From assembly GCA_020002185.1 (NCBI GenBank), contig CM034538.1, forward strand, positions 65,716,275 through 65,780,274: a DNA stretch of 64,000 nucleotides, written 5' to 3'. Both the position numbers and the translations under genes were made by a program. Every line of letters starts with the position of its first letter. The stretch's first letter is position 1. The DNA comes from Paraescarpia echinospica (lineage: Eukaryota; Annelida; Polychaeta; Sabellida; Siboglinidae). The notes under the pieces are model-generated. The model was not told the origin of the DNA. It searched no databases and was given only the letters and a program-made list of their open reading frames with translations. Below are positions 1 to 42,949 of the stretch, one piece after another.

Positions 1-2
1 GG

Positions 3-557
3 TTAGATCTCCTTCATTCAAGCCTGCAAGGGAAGGTTCACAAGAAGCAAACATAGATGAAAGAGACAAACGACCGCAAAACACACCAGAGGAAGGGAGA
101 GAGTGTGTATGTCAAGAACTTTGGCCCATGACTGCAATGGTCGATCGGGACGATCATTCATGTTACCGGTCTTGTGTCATATGCGGTAACACTCCATGAC
201 GGAAGAGAATGTTGAAGACACGTAGATCATCTCCGATTGCGTCGTGCGGACATGAATTCAGAGAGTCCGGTGTGTCATAGAGAAAAGGTTGACACTGAGA
301 CCGCACTGCGGAACTACTGCAAACCACCGAATCCTGTACTACAAAACAAAGAGGTACAAGTCACTGCATCAACTCCAGATGCACCCAATGCAAGTGTATC
401 ATCACAGCCGACTGTTGTCGAGCGTGATAGTTTTGTGACGGAGATTAGTGACACTGCTGTGTCAACACGCTCCAAGGAGTTGCCGCGTGTTACTACACGG
501 GTATCTGGCAGATCTCGTGTTGCACCAGCTTGGCTAGCAGACTATGTCATGACCTAA
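3..557 (+). pseudogene. Ty3/Gypsy Pol 3' end (integrase C-terminal part), broken
   Basis: One frame runs from the window edge to the stop at 555-557. It reads like the end of a Gypsy-class integrase: a basic LDLLHSSLQGKVHKKQ segment, then a chromodomain-like module with ESVYVKNFGP, HVTGLVSYAVTLHDGRE and RHVDHLRLR, and a tail ending APAWLADYV. The frame is interrupted by TAG at 54 and TGA at 129 and 213, so it cannot make a full protein. The catalytic core would lie left of the window. A purine tract and a short LTR-like block follow at 788-946, as expected for the 3' end of such an element. Family: Ty3/Gypsy by motif; clade not resolved. Confidence 0.8.
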
Positions 558-787
558 GTGATCAGTGCGACCAAATGTCGAAGGCCAATAAGAATAACGG
601 CCGTGGTCGTGCAGGGAATCTGGAGGTAGTCTACCCTTCAATTCCGTAGTTGTGATGATAATTAATCCGATAATAATTATGTTTCACAGCAGGTTGGTAA
701 AGGACATTCATTCACAATGGCAATGGCTTAATTGGACTTTGAATGACAATGAACGTTATTAGCTATGAACTTATTATGTTTCGTGTT

Positions 788-800
788 AGAGGGGAGGAAA
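788..800 (+). other. Polypurine tract of the Gypsy element
   Basis: A purine-only run, AGAGGGGAGGAAA when read from 788, sits immediately before a TGTGATG that can start an LTR. This is where the plus-strand primer of an LTR retrotransposon is expected. It agrees with the Gypsy integrase end upstream. Confidence 0.6.
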
Positions 801-946
801 TGTGATGATGTTACGTTAGATCGAATTGATCGTTTAACTACGCGTCACCAGAACTGTGCGAGTCGCCGCGCCTTGTATGCCACGCCAATAAAGTTATTGT
901 TATTTCACGTAGAATGTTGTCGTCTTTTTTTGGCCAAGTCGTAACA
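801..946 (+). repeat. Putative 3' LTR, about 146 bp
   Basis: The block starts TGTGATG directly after the purine tract and ends GTAACA, giving TG..CA (TGT..ACA) termini. An AATAAA lies inside it (near 889) and can serve as the LTR polyadenylation signal. The partner 5' LTR would lie left of the window, so the boundaries are inferred from the termini alone. It is short for a Gypsy LTR, but short LTRs are known in the group. Confidence 0.5.
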
Positions 947-2640
947 TTTTGTCTCTTGTCTGCATACGCCAAAACGGCAAAAGGCAACTCAGCAGGCTTC
1001 AAGTCACCCGACATATCGTATACCGGCAGTATGCCGCGCATAATCGTGGCCATTCCTTAGAGTCGACAATATGTTCATACCTATTAATTAGCAAACCTAC
1101 TGGCTTGGAAGACTCCAGAACGTTTCGCTTTTCGCGTTTCTATCTTACATGCCAACAGCCATTTCTCTCGCTGGCAATGGCGGCATTGACAAGATTGTGA
1201 CGTCATCTAAAATACCGCGTCGAAATTGACCAGTTATGTCGGAAAACGGGTCGAACCGCGGAGATGAGACAAAGGACAATGTAGGTAATGTTCTCTTTGA
1301 AAAGCGTTAGGTGCTTTCGCTCATGATTCGGAAACAACAAAGGGAACACAATTTTCACTTAAGGTCTTAATACACCACGCGCCACAGTTATGTTGTGTTT
1401 TTCTCCGCAATCTAATAGTCGGTTACGATTGCGCGTCGAATGATTCATTTGACTTAAATGCATGCAGATGCATACATTTGAGGAAACGCCTGTTTTAACG
1501 ATCATCCATTCAATCCGGGTATTAGCAAAAAGTTCACAGAATCAATTGTACTTCATACCAATTGCTGACTTTATTGTGGGAACCAGGCGGGCGCCCACCT
1601 TTGAAGAACAATTCAAGGAGCGATCGGTGAGCCACGCCTTCGATATTGTTCGTATTTACTATTTGAATATTCAAAACAATATCAACGTTTCATGGGCGAA
1701 ATATTTAAATTGCGACCAATGATTCAGGTTTATTAAAACGGACCCAGTCAGTTTCTCTACCCGGAATTAGTGGGCATAGTAACCTGTAACAGGAAGTCTG
1801 CTCTGTTGTACATGGGAAATGGGACATCGTTGAACATCAGATATGCGCAACAGTAAATTAAAAAAGTACATTTTAGGCTTTCTGCAGACACTTTCTTTTC
1901 CGTTTCATAAACTGTATAAACAAACTAGATAAATTTTCCATCGGTGCCGCGTTCCGCAGTATACAGAAGCCCCAAAATGTCAACAAAACGACACGACTTT
2001 CGCTAGTTTTTATGTTTCTTACAAAATCCAATACAGACACTTTGCAGCAATAATCTTAACATTTACCTTAACCACAAAATTCAACCAGTCGTGATACTTT
2101 TCAGTTTGTTTAGACAGTTTATGAAACGCAAAAATATGTTCTATCCATAAACAGTGTACATAGTTAGTAGATAATACTAAATATAACAGTTACATTTCGT
2201 GGTACATTTGCATACCGTGTATTAGGCTATACTATATAGTTCCGATGAAAAATGTAACAGTAGTAGTAACTGCTACAAATATAATAGTAATAATAATCCA
2301 AGACTAGTGATCCAGCCAGCTGCACAACGTTCCGTAAACCCTGGACCGCGTTGTATACAGTTGGCCCGCGAGACCCCCTCCGAAAGTATAAATATTGAGA
2401 AAAAACGGATTGGGAATATAATTTTTGATTTGTTGGTTTCGACTCTATTGTTGAATCTAGGCAACGTGAGATTAATTTGGAGTTGCGTCGTCAACCCATT
2501 TTCATGCTGGGACAGTTAGGCCTACTGTTGTACGAAACGTGTCTTGATCAACATGTATGTTGTGCGCGTTTAATTAATTCTGCGCAAGTGTCCGATGGCG
2601 CTGCGTAGATAGTTGGTCGTTACGCATTTTTATATATATA
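947..2640. other. Intergenic sequence, nothing recognised
   Basis: Only short, uncorrelated open frames occur (for example 1462-1722). None has a recognisable domain. No clear repeats were seen other than short AT-rich runs. Confidence 0.5.
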
Positions 2641-2649
2641 TTTTTTTTT

Positions 2650-3400
2650 TTGAATTGAATTGAATTTTATTCAACATAACATACATACATACATACATAT
2701 ACAGCATAATTCCTATAATGCATACTAAATAAAAAATAATATAGTATATAATATATTGAAATGTTGAAAGGAAAAAATGCAAGAAGTGCAATACTTATAG
2801 TTAGCATTTCCCTTTCCATAATACATGTACTTAATTTAAAAGATAATTTGACGAATGAGGTACATGAAGTATAATTTAATACTCCTTATTTTAACATAGG
2901 ATTTATACATGCTAATAAGCATGTTTTACTAATTATAGACAATGCAGACTTGATGACATCAGTCATCAGACAGGAACAAGTATCTTTGATGTAGGTAAAT
3001 TTGACACATAAAAGGATTTGAACATGATGAACAAATGAGTAAAAAAAAAAAAATATATATATATATATATTTTTTTTTTTTTAAGAATTCGAAGAGTACA
3101 TAATGTATTTATTGACCAATAGGAATAAGTATCGTTGATGTAAGAATACTTTATACAAAATTAAGATTTGAATACGATTATAGCGATAAAATAAAATGTA
3201 CTATATATTGTATTTACTGACCAGTAGTGATCTATACCTTTTCTTAAAGGCAATTACATTAGTGCAATTTTTGATATTTGTATTTAAACAATTCCACATA
3301 TTTACACCTTTTATACTGATACACATCGCTTTCAGAGTTATTAGTTAATCTTGAATTTTATTTTGTATCGAAGGCATTCGATTGATAAATTATCGATGGC
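2650..3400 (-). mobile_element. LINE 3' end (minus strand), ORF2 tail and 3' UTR
   Basis: Read on the minus strand, about 3340 to 3215 encodes the tail of a LINE reverse-transcriptase protein: a KGVNMWNCLNTNIKNCTNV stretch, then AFKKRYRSLL. This matches the usual 'G-V-x-x-W-N-S-L...FK...L' end of CR1/jockey-type ORF2. AT-rich 3' UTR follows, and the element ends near 2650 in a short tandem tail (GAATT units on the plus strand). The 5' part is missing. Two internal AT-rich runs (near 3050-3075) may be later slippage. LINE clade not determined. Confidence 0.6.
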
Positions 3401-3734
3401 ACCGCTCTATTACCCTACCCTTCTTCAAGAATCCAGGGGCATGCACGGATTATCTAATCATTAGTTTGTTAAAATTACATTTTATGTTGTGTTAAGATCG
3501 TCTCTACGCTATTCGGCCAAGATACACTATTCGGCCAAGAATACCATAATATCAATGTTATTGAGATATAGTATTCTTGACTCGGCTCCGAAGACCGTTC
3601 AAGCCCTTGTTACATCAACGTTAGCTATAGTGTTGTATTAAATTAATACTCTGTGAGTCTTTTATTGCTGCGATCCCGAAAACTATGGCATCTTCTGAAA
3701 AGAAATGTTGAACTGATACTTCTGGCAAACGATT

Positions 3735-5325
3735 GTTTACTAGGAGTATAATTTCTTTTTTGGGTATCGCGAATACGATCAAAAAGCCACGTGTCTTATT
3801 TGCCGCGATGTCGTCGCTGAGATGAAGATATACAATGTGAAACGATATTACGACTCGAAACATAAGAAGGATTTTGACAGACCTTACCCGGATAACGGTG
3901 AGCGGCTGAACGAATTCAAGAAACGCTTTGATGCATATGTGGGCAAAACGAAGTGAGTGTCGGTTTTTGCTCAATGTGCGAGTCATCTCAACGAAGCTAG
4001 CTATCGCATTTGTCACTCCACTGCGCAACACCAGGTGTCGCTTGCTCACGCCGAAGTGTTCAAGACGGCTTTCCTGGCTGATGCCGAAGTTAGGTTTGCG
4101 AGTTTTACAAACAAAGAGATAATTGTCAAACAGATTAGCAAACTGCCGCTGTCAGCCGACACGTTTGCTCATCGCTGTGATGATCTCAGTGACGTTTTAA
4201 AGAAACTGGAGTAAGCTGCGAGCCTGCCCTGCTTGGTCGATTGCACTTGACGAGAGCACATACAGAAATTATATTGTTCAGCTGCTGGCATCTGTGCGAT
4301 ACTTCGACAATGGCATTTCGGAAGACGTATTTCATTGAAAGGCACAACGACAACTGTGGACATTTGCAATGCATTACTGCAGTTCGATGAAGAGAACGAG
4401 TTAACATGGGACAACCTTGTTTTAGTTTTCACTGATGGTGCCTCAAGTATGCTTGGAAGTCGAGCTGGACTCGTCACGATGTTCTGACAACTAATCGGAA
4501 AGCCGAACCTGCTTTCTTATCATTGCATTATTCACCTGCAATCTTTGTGTGCAAAAGGAGGTTGCGACCTTCAAGAGACGGTGCAAATTGTTGTTGAGAT
4601 CGTGAACGTAATTCGCGCCCGTGCTCTGAACCACCGAAGATTCCAGAATCACTTGGCCGCATTTGACGCAGAATACGGCGATGTTCTGTTTTATAACAGT
4701 GTACGCTGGCTCAGCCGTGATGCAGTGTTGGAGAGATTTGTTGCATTGTTTCCTCACATCATTAGCTTTCTTGAGGAAATCGGTCGTCTTGTCGCTAAGC
4801 TGGACACTCAGTTTCAAATTCGGCTCTGCGTCTTGGCAGACATATTTTGACACTTGAACAAGTTGAACATGTTTTCCAGGGTAGGCAGAAGCTGCTGTGT
4901 AATCTGTGCCAAGCACTAAAGGGGTTTAGCGGCAAGGTTTCTCTCTTCAAAATTCACGCAGAGAATAGAAACTTTCTGCATTTCCTGTTCACGAGAGAAG
5001 TTTGCGGCGAAGACGATGAGCGCGCGGAAGGCGCCAAGCAGGTGCTTGTCGGTGTGTTGGAGAGTCAGCAGTCAGCCTTCAATGAGCGATTCGTCGACTT
5101 CGCTTCTATCGATGACGTGTGTTGCTTTTTTGCCAGTCCATTTACTGCCCAACCTGAAGTGTGTCATAAGTTGTCGCAGACGTTCGGTGTCGATGAAGCT
5201 ATATTGCAAGAGGACGTCATCGACTTCCAAGTTGTGCCGGGCTTGAAAGAAGAGTTTCTCGCTGAAAAGGACGACCTGGTGCTGTTCTGGTCTACGAAAG
5301 TGCCGGTTGATTATCGAGGAACATA
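3735..5325 (+). pseudogene. hAT transposase relic (GTF2IRD2/ZBED-like)
   Basis: The segments join over several frames. An N-terminal zinc-finger-like module comes first (TCLICRDVV...KRYYDSKH, about 3790-3870). A helical region follows (about 3955-4210). Then comes a core with LVLVFTDGASSMLGSRAG and YHCIIHLQSLCAKGG (about 4420-4560), then VRWLSRDAVLERF (about 4700-4745), and a C-terminal part with VVPGLKEEF (about 5230). These are the hallmarks of hAT-type transposases whose domesticated relatives are GTF2IRD2 and SCAND3/ZBED proteins. In-frame stops (for example after AYVGKTK near 3954, after GLVTMF near 4485, after LADIF near 4848) and frame changes make it non-coding. The C-terminal dimerisation block is missing or beyond recognition, and no convincing terminal inverted repeats were found. 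Confidence 0.75.
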
Positions 5326-5439
5326 CAACACCACCTTCTCACTAACTTGTTCTTGTCGATGTGCTGGACCGTCGTCATTGACAGTGTACTTTCTGAATAT
5401 TACTTTTAGAGAGTGTGATTTTGTAATTGTCTGAGTGCA

Positions 5440-7580
5440 TTTCATACAAACATAAATCGTTGTGTATGAGTACATATACATAAATGTATAGTTGTGTTCC
5501 TTCCTTTAAAACGTTGGCCCGCACAGACCTAGCTGGAGAAGAAATGGCCCCTATTTCAAAAAATTTGCGGAACGCTGGTTTAACATGTCATACATCCTCA
5601 CGCGCCAGGGGTCGCTGCTGCTGATTACGTCAGTGGCAGCCAGCAGTCCCCCCTGGCTGATCGCTTTGCGAAACTCTGAATTTAAGCTCGGCCTATGAAA
5701 TCGCTCACTGGATCAGTGGAAGTCGGCAGGTCAGGTGTTCATAATAAAACTAATTTCAACCAACCGTGGCTCGTGTTACATGCAATGTTTAGGAAGTAGA
5801 AGCAATTATTCGAATACACAATACGGCTCAGCTGCCCGTGCTAATGGGCGAAAGGGGCCATTATATATTGGGATTACCAGAAGTCGTTTATCCGTCTTCA
5901 AATTGGGGCGGGTATCTGCGCTGTTCTCACGGGTGATGCAGTCGCGACTGGCGAAGTCAATTACTAGTTTGACTCAGCTAACGTCCGCACATTGCGTAGG
6001 GGATCTGCCAGGGCTAGTTTTGCACGGCAAACAGCCCTGGCTTGCGAGGATGATGTCATAACTCACAAGTACAACAGTTAGGGCTGTGAAGAGTGAGATT
6101 CATGCAAGACAACTGGTCATAAATCTACTGTAAATGCTAAAGGTTCCTATGAAATCATGCTGCTTGGAAATATTCATCTCTTATCCAAATCCTGTCTTCC
6201 TGCAAGACACTTTGGTCCTGGACATTCTAGTTGGTTGACCTCTTACAAACAGGATAAAGACTTACAGCAGAAGCGTAACAGAACCCAGAAGTTACTCAGC
6301 AAAGAACTGGATAAAATCATAATGTTATTCAGCGAACGTTTCCACCTTGTCCTGTTCTTTTGTCTCTTCTCGTACCACATCCACCCCTGATATATGTTCT
6401 GGAAACAAAATGTTTACATACCTGATAAATATTAGATTTGCTACCCACATTCCAAAACATTCATTAATATTTTCCTAATGTTTATTATATTTCATAAGTT
6501 GGAAAGAGTATACATTTTTTACTAAAAGAGCAAAACTAAATTTTTAAAATAATGCATTCCTTCGTGGGAATAGTGAACCTAGGAATAGCTACTCTACCTG
6601 AGTCTGTATTTATTTTGGTACATGTATCATTGTATACAATGTATTGCTGGATCGGTCAACACATTTATATTAGTGATCCAAGTTCGTGCATCGCATAATT
6701 CCGTGCCAAGGTAGTATTACCGCCATTTTTCTAAAACCTAAGACGTTTACATAGAATGATGACATTCCAACCACATTTACCCGTTGCTGCCCTCAGCTAA
6801 AGATAAACCTTAATCGATGCAATCACACAGAAGATAGCCAATGACACAAAAGGCTAAAGGGCACTGAACTGTCTGAGCAGGACGACGCACGAATTTAGGA
6901 CACGTAAACCAGGCAATAACAACACGAATGAAGCACTATTAATACTAACTACTGAAACCGGTTACAATTATTTTCAATGCATGTATATAGAATGTCTAAT
7001 TAACTAACTAGCACGTGTCGTTGTAACTGTAAGAGAGAATCTCAAATGTTTAGGTTAGTATGCTCCCACGACTGCATTCATTCCCGGAGCGGCAGTGCCA
7101 GGGCAGTGCCAGTGGCCATCGCCAGTGGCTACGCACGATTCGATTGTCGTTAGGCAAATAACTTTATTTTAACAGCGTGATTGACATAACAAGCAAGCCT
7201 ATGTATTTGCAAACTAACTATGTGTGCACTTAGCTACATGTCAGTGCTTATATTTAATCAAAACCAGACTTTATCGTCCACATACCTCATTTGTTTACCC
7301 TGTCTGCGTGTTTACTGTTCGCAACATGTGCGAGACATCGTTTATAATCTCGTCGACAGGAGAGTTCGATCGGAAGGTAAAAATAGATTAACATCTTGGG
7401 AAGCCCCATCTGGGAAGCCCCATCTTCGTTGTTTGTTAGCAAATGCATCATTTATAAAAAAAATAAAGCATTAAATCACACAAAGTGACGCATATGATAG
7501 CAAGTATACTAATAAGCAAATATTGTTCATGGTGTACATTAATTTTCATAAAATGTGTTAAAATGGTAATTAACTCAGAA
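5440..7580. other. Intergenic sequence, nothing recognised
   Basis: No open frame with a recognisable domain was seen. The sequence is AT-rich between about 6380 and 6560. Two short direct repeats are visible near 7095-7135 (CAGTGCCAG and CCAGTGGC). Confidence 0.4.
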
Positions 7581-7585
7581 TGCAA

Positions 7586-7650
7586 CTTTTTATTATTATT
7601 ATTATTACTACTAGCATTTCTGTAGCGCCATATCTCATCATCACACTTTA
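7586..7650 (-). repeat. Short SINE/LINE 3' terminus (minus strand)
   Basis: On the minus strand this reads GGCGCTACAGAAATGCTAG followed by a run of TAA/TAG triplets. It resembles the conserved L2-type 3' end, in which a GCGCTxxAxAAATG block precedes an ATT-type microsatellite tail. Nothing else of the element was identified. Confidence 0.4.
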
Positions 7651-7914
7651 TAAAACGTACATGGAAACAAATATAAAATATATATGTATAAGGATGTCGG
7701 TAAATATAATAATTATTAAGATTTACAACTTTAAACGATGTTTGGCTGGCGATACACATTCAACATACTGTATTATAATGTTAACAACGTTATACTAATC
7801 AATACTAATTAATGATAACAGACAAGATTGCTGGAAGTGTGGTTGCGCACACGAGCGTACTTGTGTGTGCGCACGTGTTTGCGTGCTGCGTGCGTGCATG
7901 CGTGCGTGCGTTCG

Positions 7915-7939
7915 AATGTGTGTGTGTGTGGTGTGTGTG

Positions 7940-8035
<96 letters not shown>
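7915..8035 (+). repeat. TG microsatellite
   Basis: TG repeat of more than 100 bp with a short TATATA interruption near 7940. Flanked by CGTG-rich degenerate repeats on both sides (7855-7915, 8035-8130). The long Cys/Val or His/Thr open frames here are repeat artefacts. Confidence 0.95.
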
Positions 8036-8036
<1 letters not shown>

Positions 8037-8705
8037 GCATGCTCGCGCGCTTGTGCGTGCTTGTGTGTGTATGTGTAGATTGTACGTATGGGGAGATTGC
8101 GTGCGTGCATGTGCGCGTGTGTGCGTGCGCGTAGTCCTGGGGTGCTTATGGAAGAGTTGCATTTCGTTGCATCCAAACACGACATAGATGTCTTGAACCA
8201 TTCCGTTTCTTTTTCCTCTTCGGCGTTCGCTCATACTGGGACTTCGGTTGTTCGAATGAAATTTTCCTTTTAATTGAACCACCAACTACCAATTTCAAAA
8301 CATTTTAAAAGCAAACTGTTGCGTGAAGGCTCTAGAAAATAATCCCAAGGACTACGTGACTGCCCGGGCTTTTGTGTATATGTTGCTGCATCGAGTGCTC
8401 GTAAATAAAGTCACAGGCCAACGTCACGTAGATAAAAGCTATGTTTGATGTGAGAAAAAAACTCACGGGAAAAGCAACGACGGTTTGATTTAATTCTTGA
8501 TTATATTTTCAAGACAATTTCTCATTCCGTATAAAATAATATCATCCACTACTACCTCTGCCCAGTGGAAACGTTGACATATTGTGAACACTTAGGGGAA
8601 GGTGGGGACCTATGAGCCATTTTTTTTGTTTTCTGCAATAAACTAAACAACAACACATCTTTTAACATTAAAATTACTCTGTCACACACACGCGCTTGCG
8701 CACGC

Positions 8706-8706
8706 A

Positions 8707-8747
<41 letters not shown>

Positions 8748-8757
8748 CACACAACAC
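8706..8757 (+). repeat. CA microsatellite
   Basis: About 50 bp of CA repeat in otherwise featureless intergenic DNA. Confidence 0.95.
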
Positions 8758-8989
8758 ACTGAAAGGAACACCATTTTTATGCATCTCTAATTTGCAAATG
8801 CTGAGTAATTTTATACATTGTATTGTGTTTCGGTTTATCGGTGAAAACGTAAAAACAATCATCGATCCCACCTTCCCCTACTCCCGGTGTTCACAACGAT
8901 CAGAATGTCGGAACGTGAGAGCGCTTTCTCAATGGCAGCGGCTTCTCGTGACGTTCTGGATACCTGTGCCTTCATTTCTCACGACTTTT

Positions 8990-9490
8990 CGTTTGTGATT
9001 TGATTTGTGACTTTATTTCTGACATCGACGCCAGCCGAAGAATGTGGGAAGAGGGTGCGATGGGAGCCTCCAGCACACTCGCTTTGCTTTGGGCGACCAG
9101 GTGGACGCCATCAACGTCCAAGTTGATGAAGTCATCAACGCAAACCTGTTTGTTGTGGAGAAAAACTCGCCCACTGATGTTGACGTAACTGAATCGGAGG
9201 AGAGTTTTCACAGTTGTAGAGGCATGCGTCCCCTGGCTATAATCGACACGGTCGCTCGCCTGCGGGAGTTGCAACGGGCAAGGATGCCGATGTATTTCTG
9301 CAAGCTCATCGTCACCTACCCAAAGTCGGCGCTCGGTACGATCACTGAATTGACCTACATACATCACGTGACTATTTCCTACAAAGTGGCTGGCGCACGT
9401 GTGATGCTGTCTGATATCACGTTGTATATTTTGTTGTTGTTTGTCCCGCCCCATAAGAACAAGAACAAAAACAAGAAAGTTTTATTCTGA
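8990..9490. other. Unrecognised open region
   Basis: Both strands are open for about 150 codons here (plus strand 9044-9490, minus strand 9454-8972). I do not recognise a domain in either reading. It could be a decayed mobile-element piece or chance openness in locally GC-richer DNA. No splice context links it convincingly to the RND gene downstream. Confidence 0.2.
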
Positions 9491-10887
9491 ATCGATATAC
9501 AATCTGTATAAAATATCAGTTAACATAAACTATATATATAATATATAAGTGTACACGTATATTCATATATACTAGTGCCATGTAATTTCTATTAAAGGGG
9601 TCAGTGACTCCTATTAAGACACTACCGTCGCTTTCATAGGAGCCCATAAATGTTCTCATTCATTTTGTGAGTTTGCTGACCTCTTTGCTAGGAAATAGGT
9701 CACGTGAGGGATACAGCAAGTGTGCCGATAGATTGTGGTCGATAGATAGAACCTACGACGCACCCTCGCAAGCCAGGGGTCTTAGTAGTTGACTACACTA
9801 GCCCTGGAATTTATTCCACGCAATCTATGCATGTGAGGTGAATCATCTGTACTTCGTCCCACATGTTGTTGTCGTCCGATGATTCCTGGAATCGATCCAA
9901 ATTCAAAGAGTGATTCGAGAAGATGTCAGTCATTACCCGTCTGACCAGCGACGAGAGGTCACGTCGGCTATTAACGCTAAGTGTCCCAAAACGCCCAACT
10001 CTGAAACGTCAAAAGACGATTGTATTAAAGATCGAATTATTACAATCTAACCATTTGCAACTACAGTGAACAACATCACGCATGTGGTTCACTCAGAATT
10101 TATTTCCAAACTGGGATATTGTAGTAAAATCTCATTGTTCCCAGTGGCTGACATATTGAGACATGCCCGGATGATTAACTGATAAGCACCTAGAGCGTCT
10201 TTGACCATGACGCTGCGGTGACGCGTCGAATGCCCCTGCCGCTGGCTCGTGTGGACGTGGAATAAGGCTTGCTCGCATCCGATAGTATGGTTATTGTGTT
10301 ACCGTGCAGTGCGTCCGACGGTGTCTCGATATTTCGATTTTATCTGAATATTGACTTACCGCTAAAGTTTTAGACTTCTTAATTTGTAAATGTCTTATCA
10401 TGGGTAATCCGAAAAGGCACGATCATTCATGGTAAAGAACAAATTGAACAAACGGTGGATTGCAACATGTATCAAATGAATATATGTTAGGTAGGAGACA
10501 GTTTATCCCTGGATTTAAAAAAAATAGATGAGTAATTTACCATTAGTTCACAAAGTAGACGCAGTTTCCAAAGATAGTAGCGCACAAGAGTGTAGTGAGC
10601 ATGATCTTCAGCGACTTAGATTAACCTATTTCGTGTATCATACAATGTTGGCCTATAACCAACCGCTTCGATTCGAACATTGTACGGTTTTAAGTAAGAG
10701 TGGTTCCGTTTAGTGAGTGAATCCAACGTTAATCCAAATTGACTATAGTAGCCATTTTGTAGATTATAGCAACCGCAGTACCCACACCACATGTGCGGGG
10801 CAGGAGTGGATTGAACCAAAGTTAAAAACGCATAATATATTTTGACTTTGCTGCGACCATATGAGACCATCTCTTATATATTTACAG

Positions 10888-41146
<30,259 letters not shown>

Positions 41147-41800
41147 TGACACGCTATGTTGAACCCGCGTACTATTCCCGTTGTCTGAGAAAAATGGAAA
41201 ATACCAGCAAGGAATACAAATGGGGCCTGATGGCCGATCTCTCTGTGTCAACTGTTTATAATATAATTGAGGAAAATTTTATCGCAAACAATTTAAAATG
41301 TATTAAGCCAAATAGTGAGACCAGGATTTAAATTTGGTTACATTATTTTGCCTGTGGTCATTTTTGACACCCATTCATATTTAAATCGGCCAACAATACT
41401 TTCCCGGTATCGGCCGTTTCCCGGTAAATCGAACTTAACTAGAGTATATGGCGCCGTAGCTCCCTCGGGTGAATATCTCACAATTCTGAAAAAAGTTACC
41501 AACTCTAAATAGCACCGAATTGACTTAGTATTTTGTTGAAATGCGTCACCAATTAGTAGTTCAGAGTCCAACAAAGCGAATGAAGCAGGATTTCATAGGT
41601 GGACAGATTTGTGTATCAGGGCGTTATTTTACATACAAAATGTGTGGGCATTGCCCCCATCCCTTCCACGTGCCCCTCCTCCCAGTTAGAACAACTTGCC
41701 TACTCCCCAATTTTGCGTCCACCATGCTTTATCTCAAGTTATCAGTCCGGCCCATTGCATTCTTCATATATAGATTTTGTAAGGGTTAGAGAATTAAAAA
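41147..41800 (+). other. Probable 3' UTR and flank of the RND gene
   Basis: No coding frame is recognisable after the stop. ATTAAA at 41793 is the nearest poly(A)-like signal. The transcript end is not determined. Confidence 0.3.
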
Positions 41801-41809
41801 ACTCACAGT

Positions 41810-42945
41810 GGGCAATATTCTCCATAAAGGGCGAACTCCTGAAAGGACACTGTCAATGGTAAACAAAGGAAACTTTTTAAAACGGCAATTTATTGAGAGT
41901 AACATTTTTTCTCGTAAAAGGCAACTAGCCAGGATAAACGTAGGTGTGAAAATGGGCCAATTGCATCTTCAAAATGGCAATCTATTAGTGACCATATCTC
42001 AAACTGAACAGTTTTATTTTTAACAAAAACAAATATTTTAGAGGAATGTTCTAAAATTGTAAAGAGCAATTTTGTAATTAAATGACTACCATCTGGGGTA
42101 GGGCTAATATCTCACTAGGTTGTTTAACAGAAGTACATTTAGGAGTAAGATACATTTTGGTAACAAAGGATACTCTTTTACCAAAAGGACACGTTCTCAG
42201 TTAGAAAGGAAAAACGTTGGCATTAAACGGTAGATACATTTCAGCTGTAAAATGGACGATACAGTAGGGGCGATGTAAAAAAATGCATTTTGTAACAAAA
42301 AGGAAATTTCTTAATAAAAAGGCAAGTTGCTGGATCCATGTTCTAAATTGCATTTTGTGAAAACATACCTCACTAGAAAAAAGGAAAAGGAAAATGCATG
42401 CTCCTAGTTTAGTTGATCACTTACAGATGTAACATCCGTATCTTATCACAAAGTTCACCAGAACAAACATATTCTCCCTTAGTTTAAATACTGTTCGCTG
42501 CATAACTAAGCAAATCCACTTTTTCACAAAAGGGTAATCCCAAAAGATTATATTCCGTTGTCAAAAGGGCAAAGGATACTATGAAAATAGTTCAAGGATA
42601 TAGACTTAGTATTTGGGTAAGGTCCCAAACAGGGCCTTTACACGGTAGAAAGGACATCCAATGATCATTTCCTTTCAGTTGTAAAAATGTATTGGATGAT
42701 CCCAAAATAGCGTCAAAATAACAAATTAGCCATCACCTTAACCAAAACCTGTACTTCTAGTGGTGACAAAACATCTCACTGGAAAAAAGAATCTATGTGA
42801 CTAGTTGGGTCGGTCGTTTTAATTGACTACGGAAATGACTACACCAGCTTCAGAAAAGGATTAGTTCAACAAAAAATGTTCAAGGAAATAAATTGTTTCA
42901 CCGTAAGTCTAACTAACATTGCTGTATGACTAAACAATTCAAATT
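41810..42945. repeat. Region of degenerate short tandem segments
   Basis: Irregular repetition of an AAAAGGCAATTT / GTAACAAAGGA-like motif every 25-60 bp (for example 41879, 41917, 41968, 42291, 42314, 42533). It resembles in style, but not clearly in sequence, the inner arms of the foldback element. No open frame. Confidence 0.35.
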
Positions 42946-42949
42946 TAAC

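Noticed and set aside
7795..8285. Long Cys/Val and His/Thr open frames on both strands
   Set aside because: They are translations of the TG/CA microsatellite; the same occurs at 15368-15702, 29051-29590, 37441-37989 and 44828-45161.
9044..9490. 148-codon plus-strand frame as a gene or an RND-gene 5' exon
   Set aside because: No recognisable domain, no hydrophobic segment and no splice site in the right phase; the opposite strand is equally open.
10528..10713. Short frame just upstream of the first RND exon as the start exon
   Set aside because: No donor giving the needed phase 1 was seen, and its sequence does not resemble the family's N-terminus.
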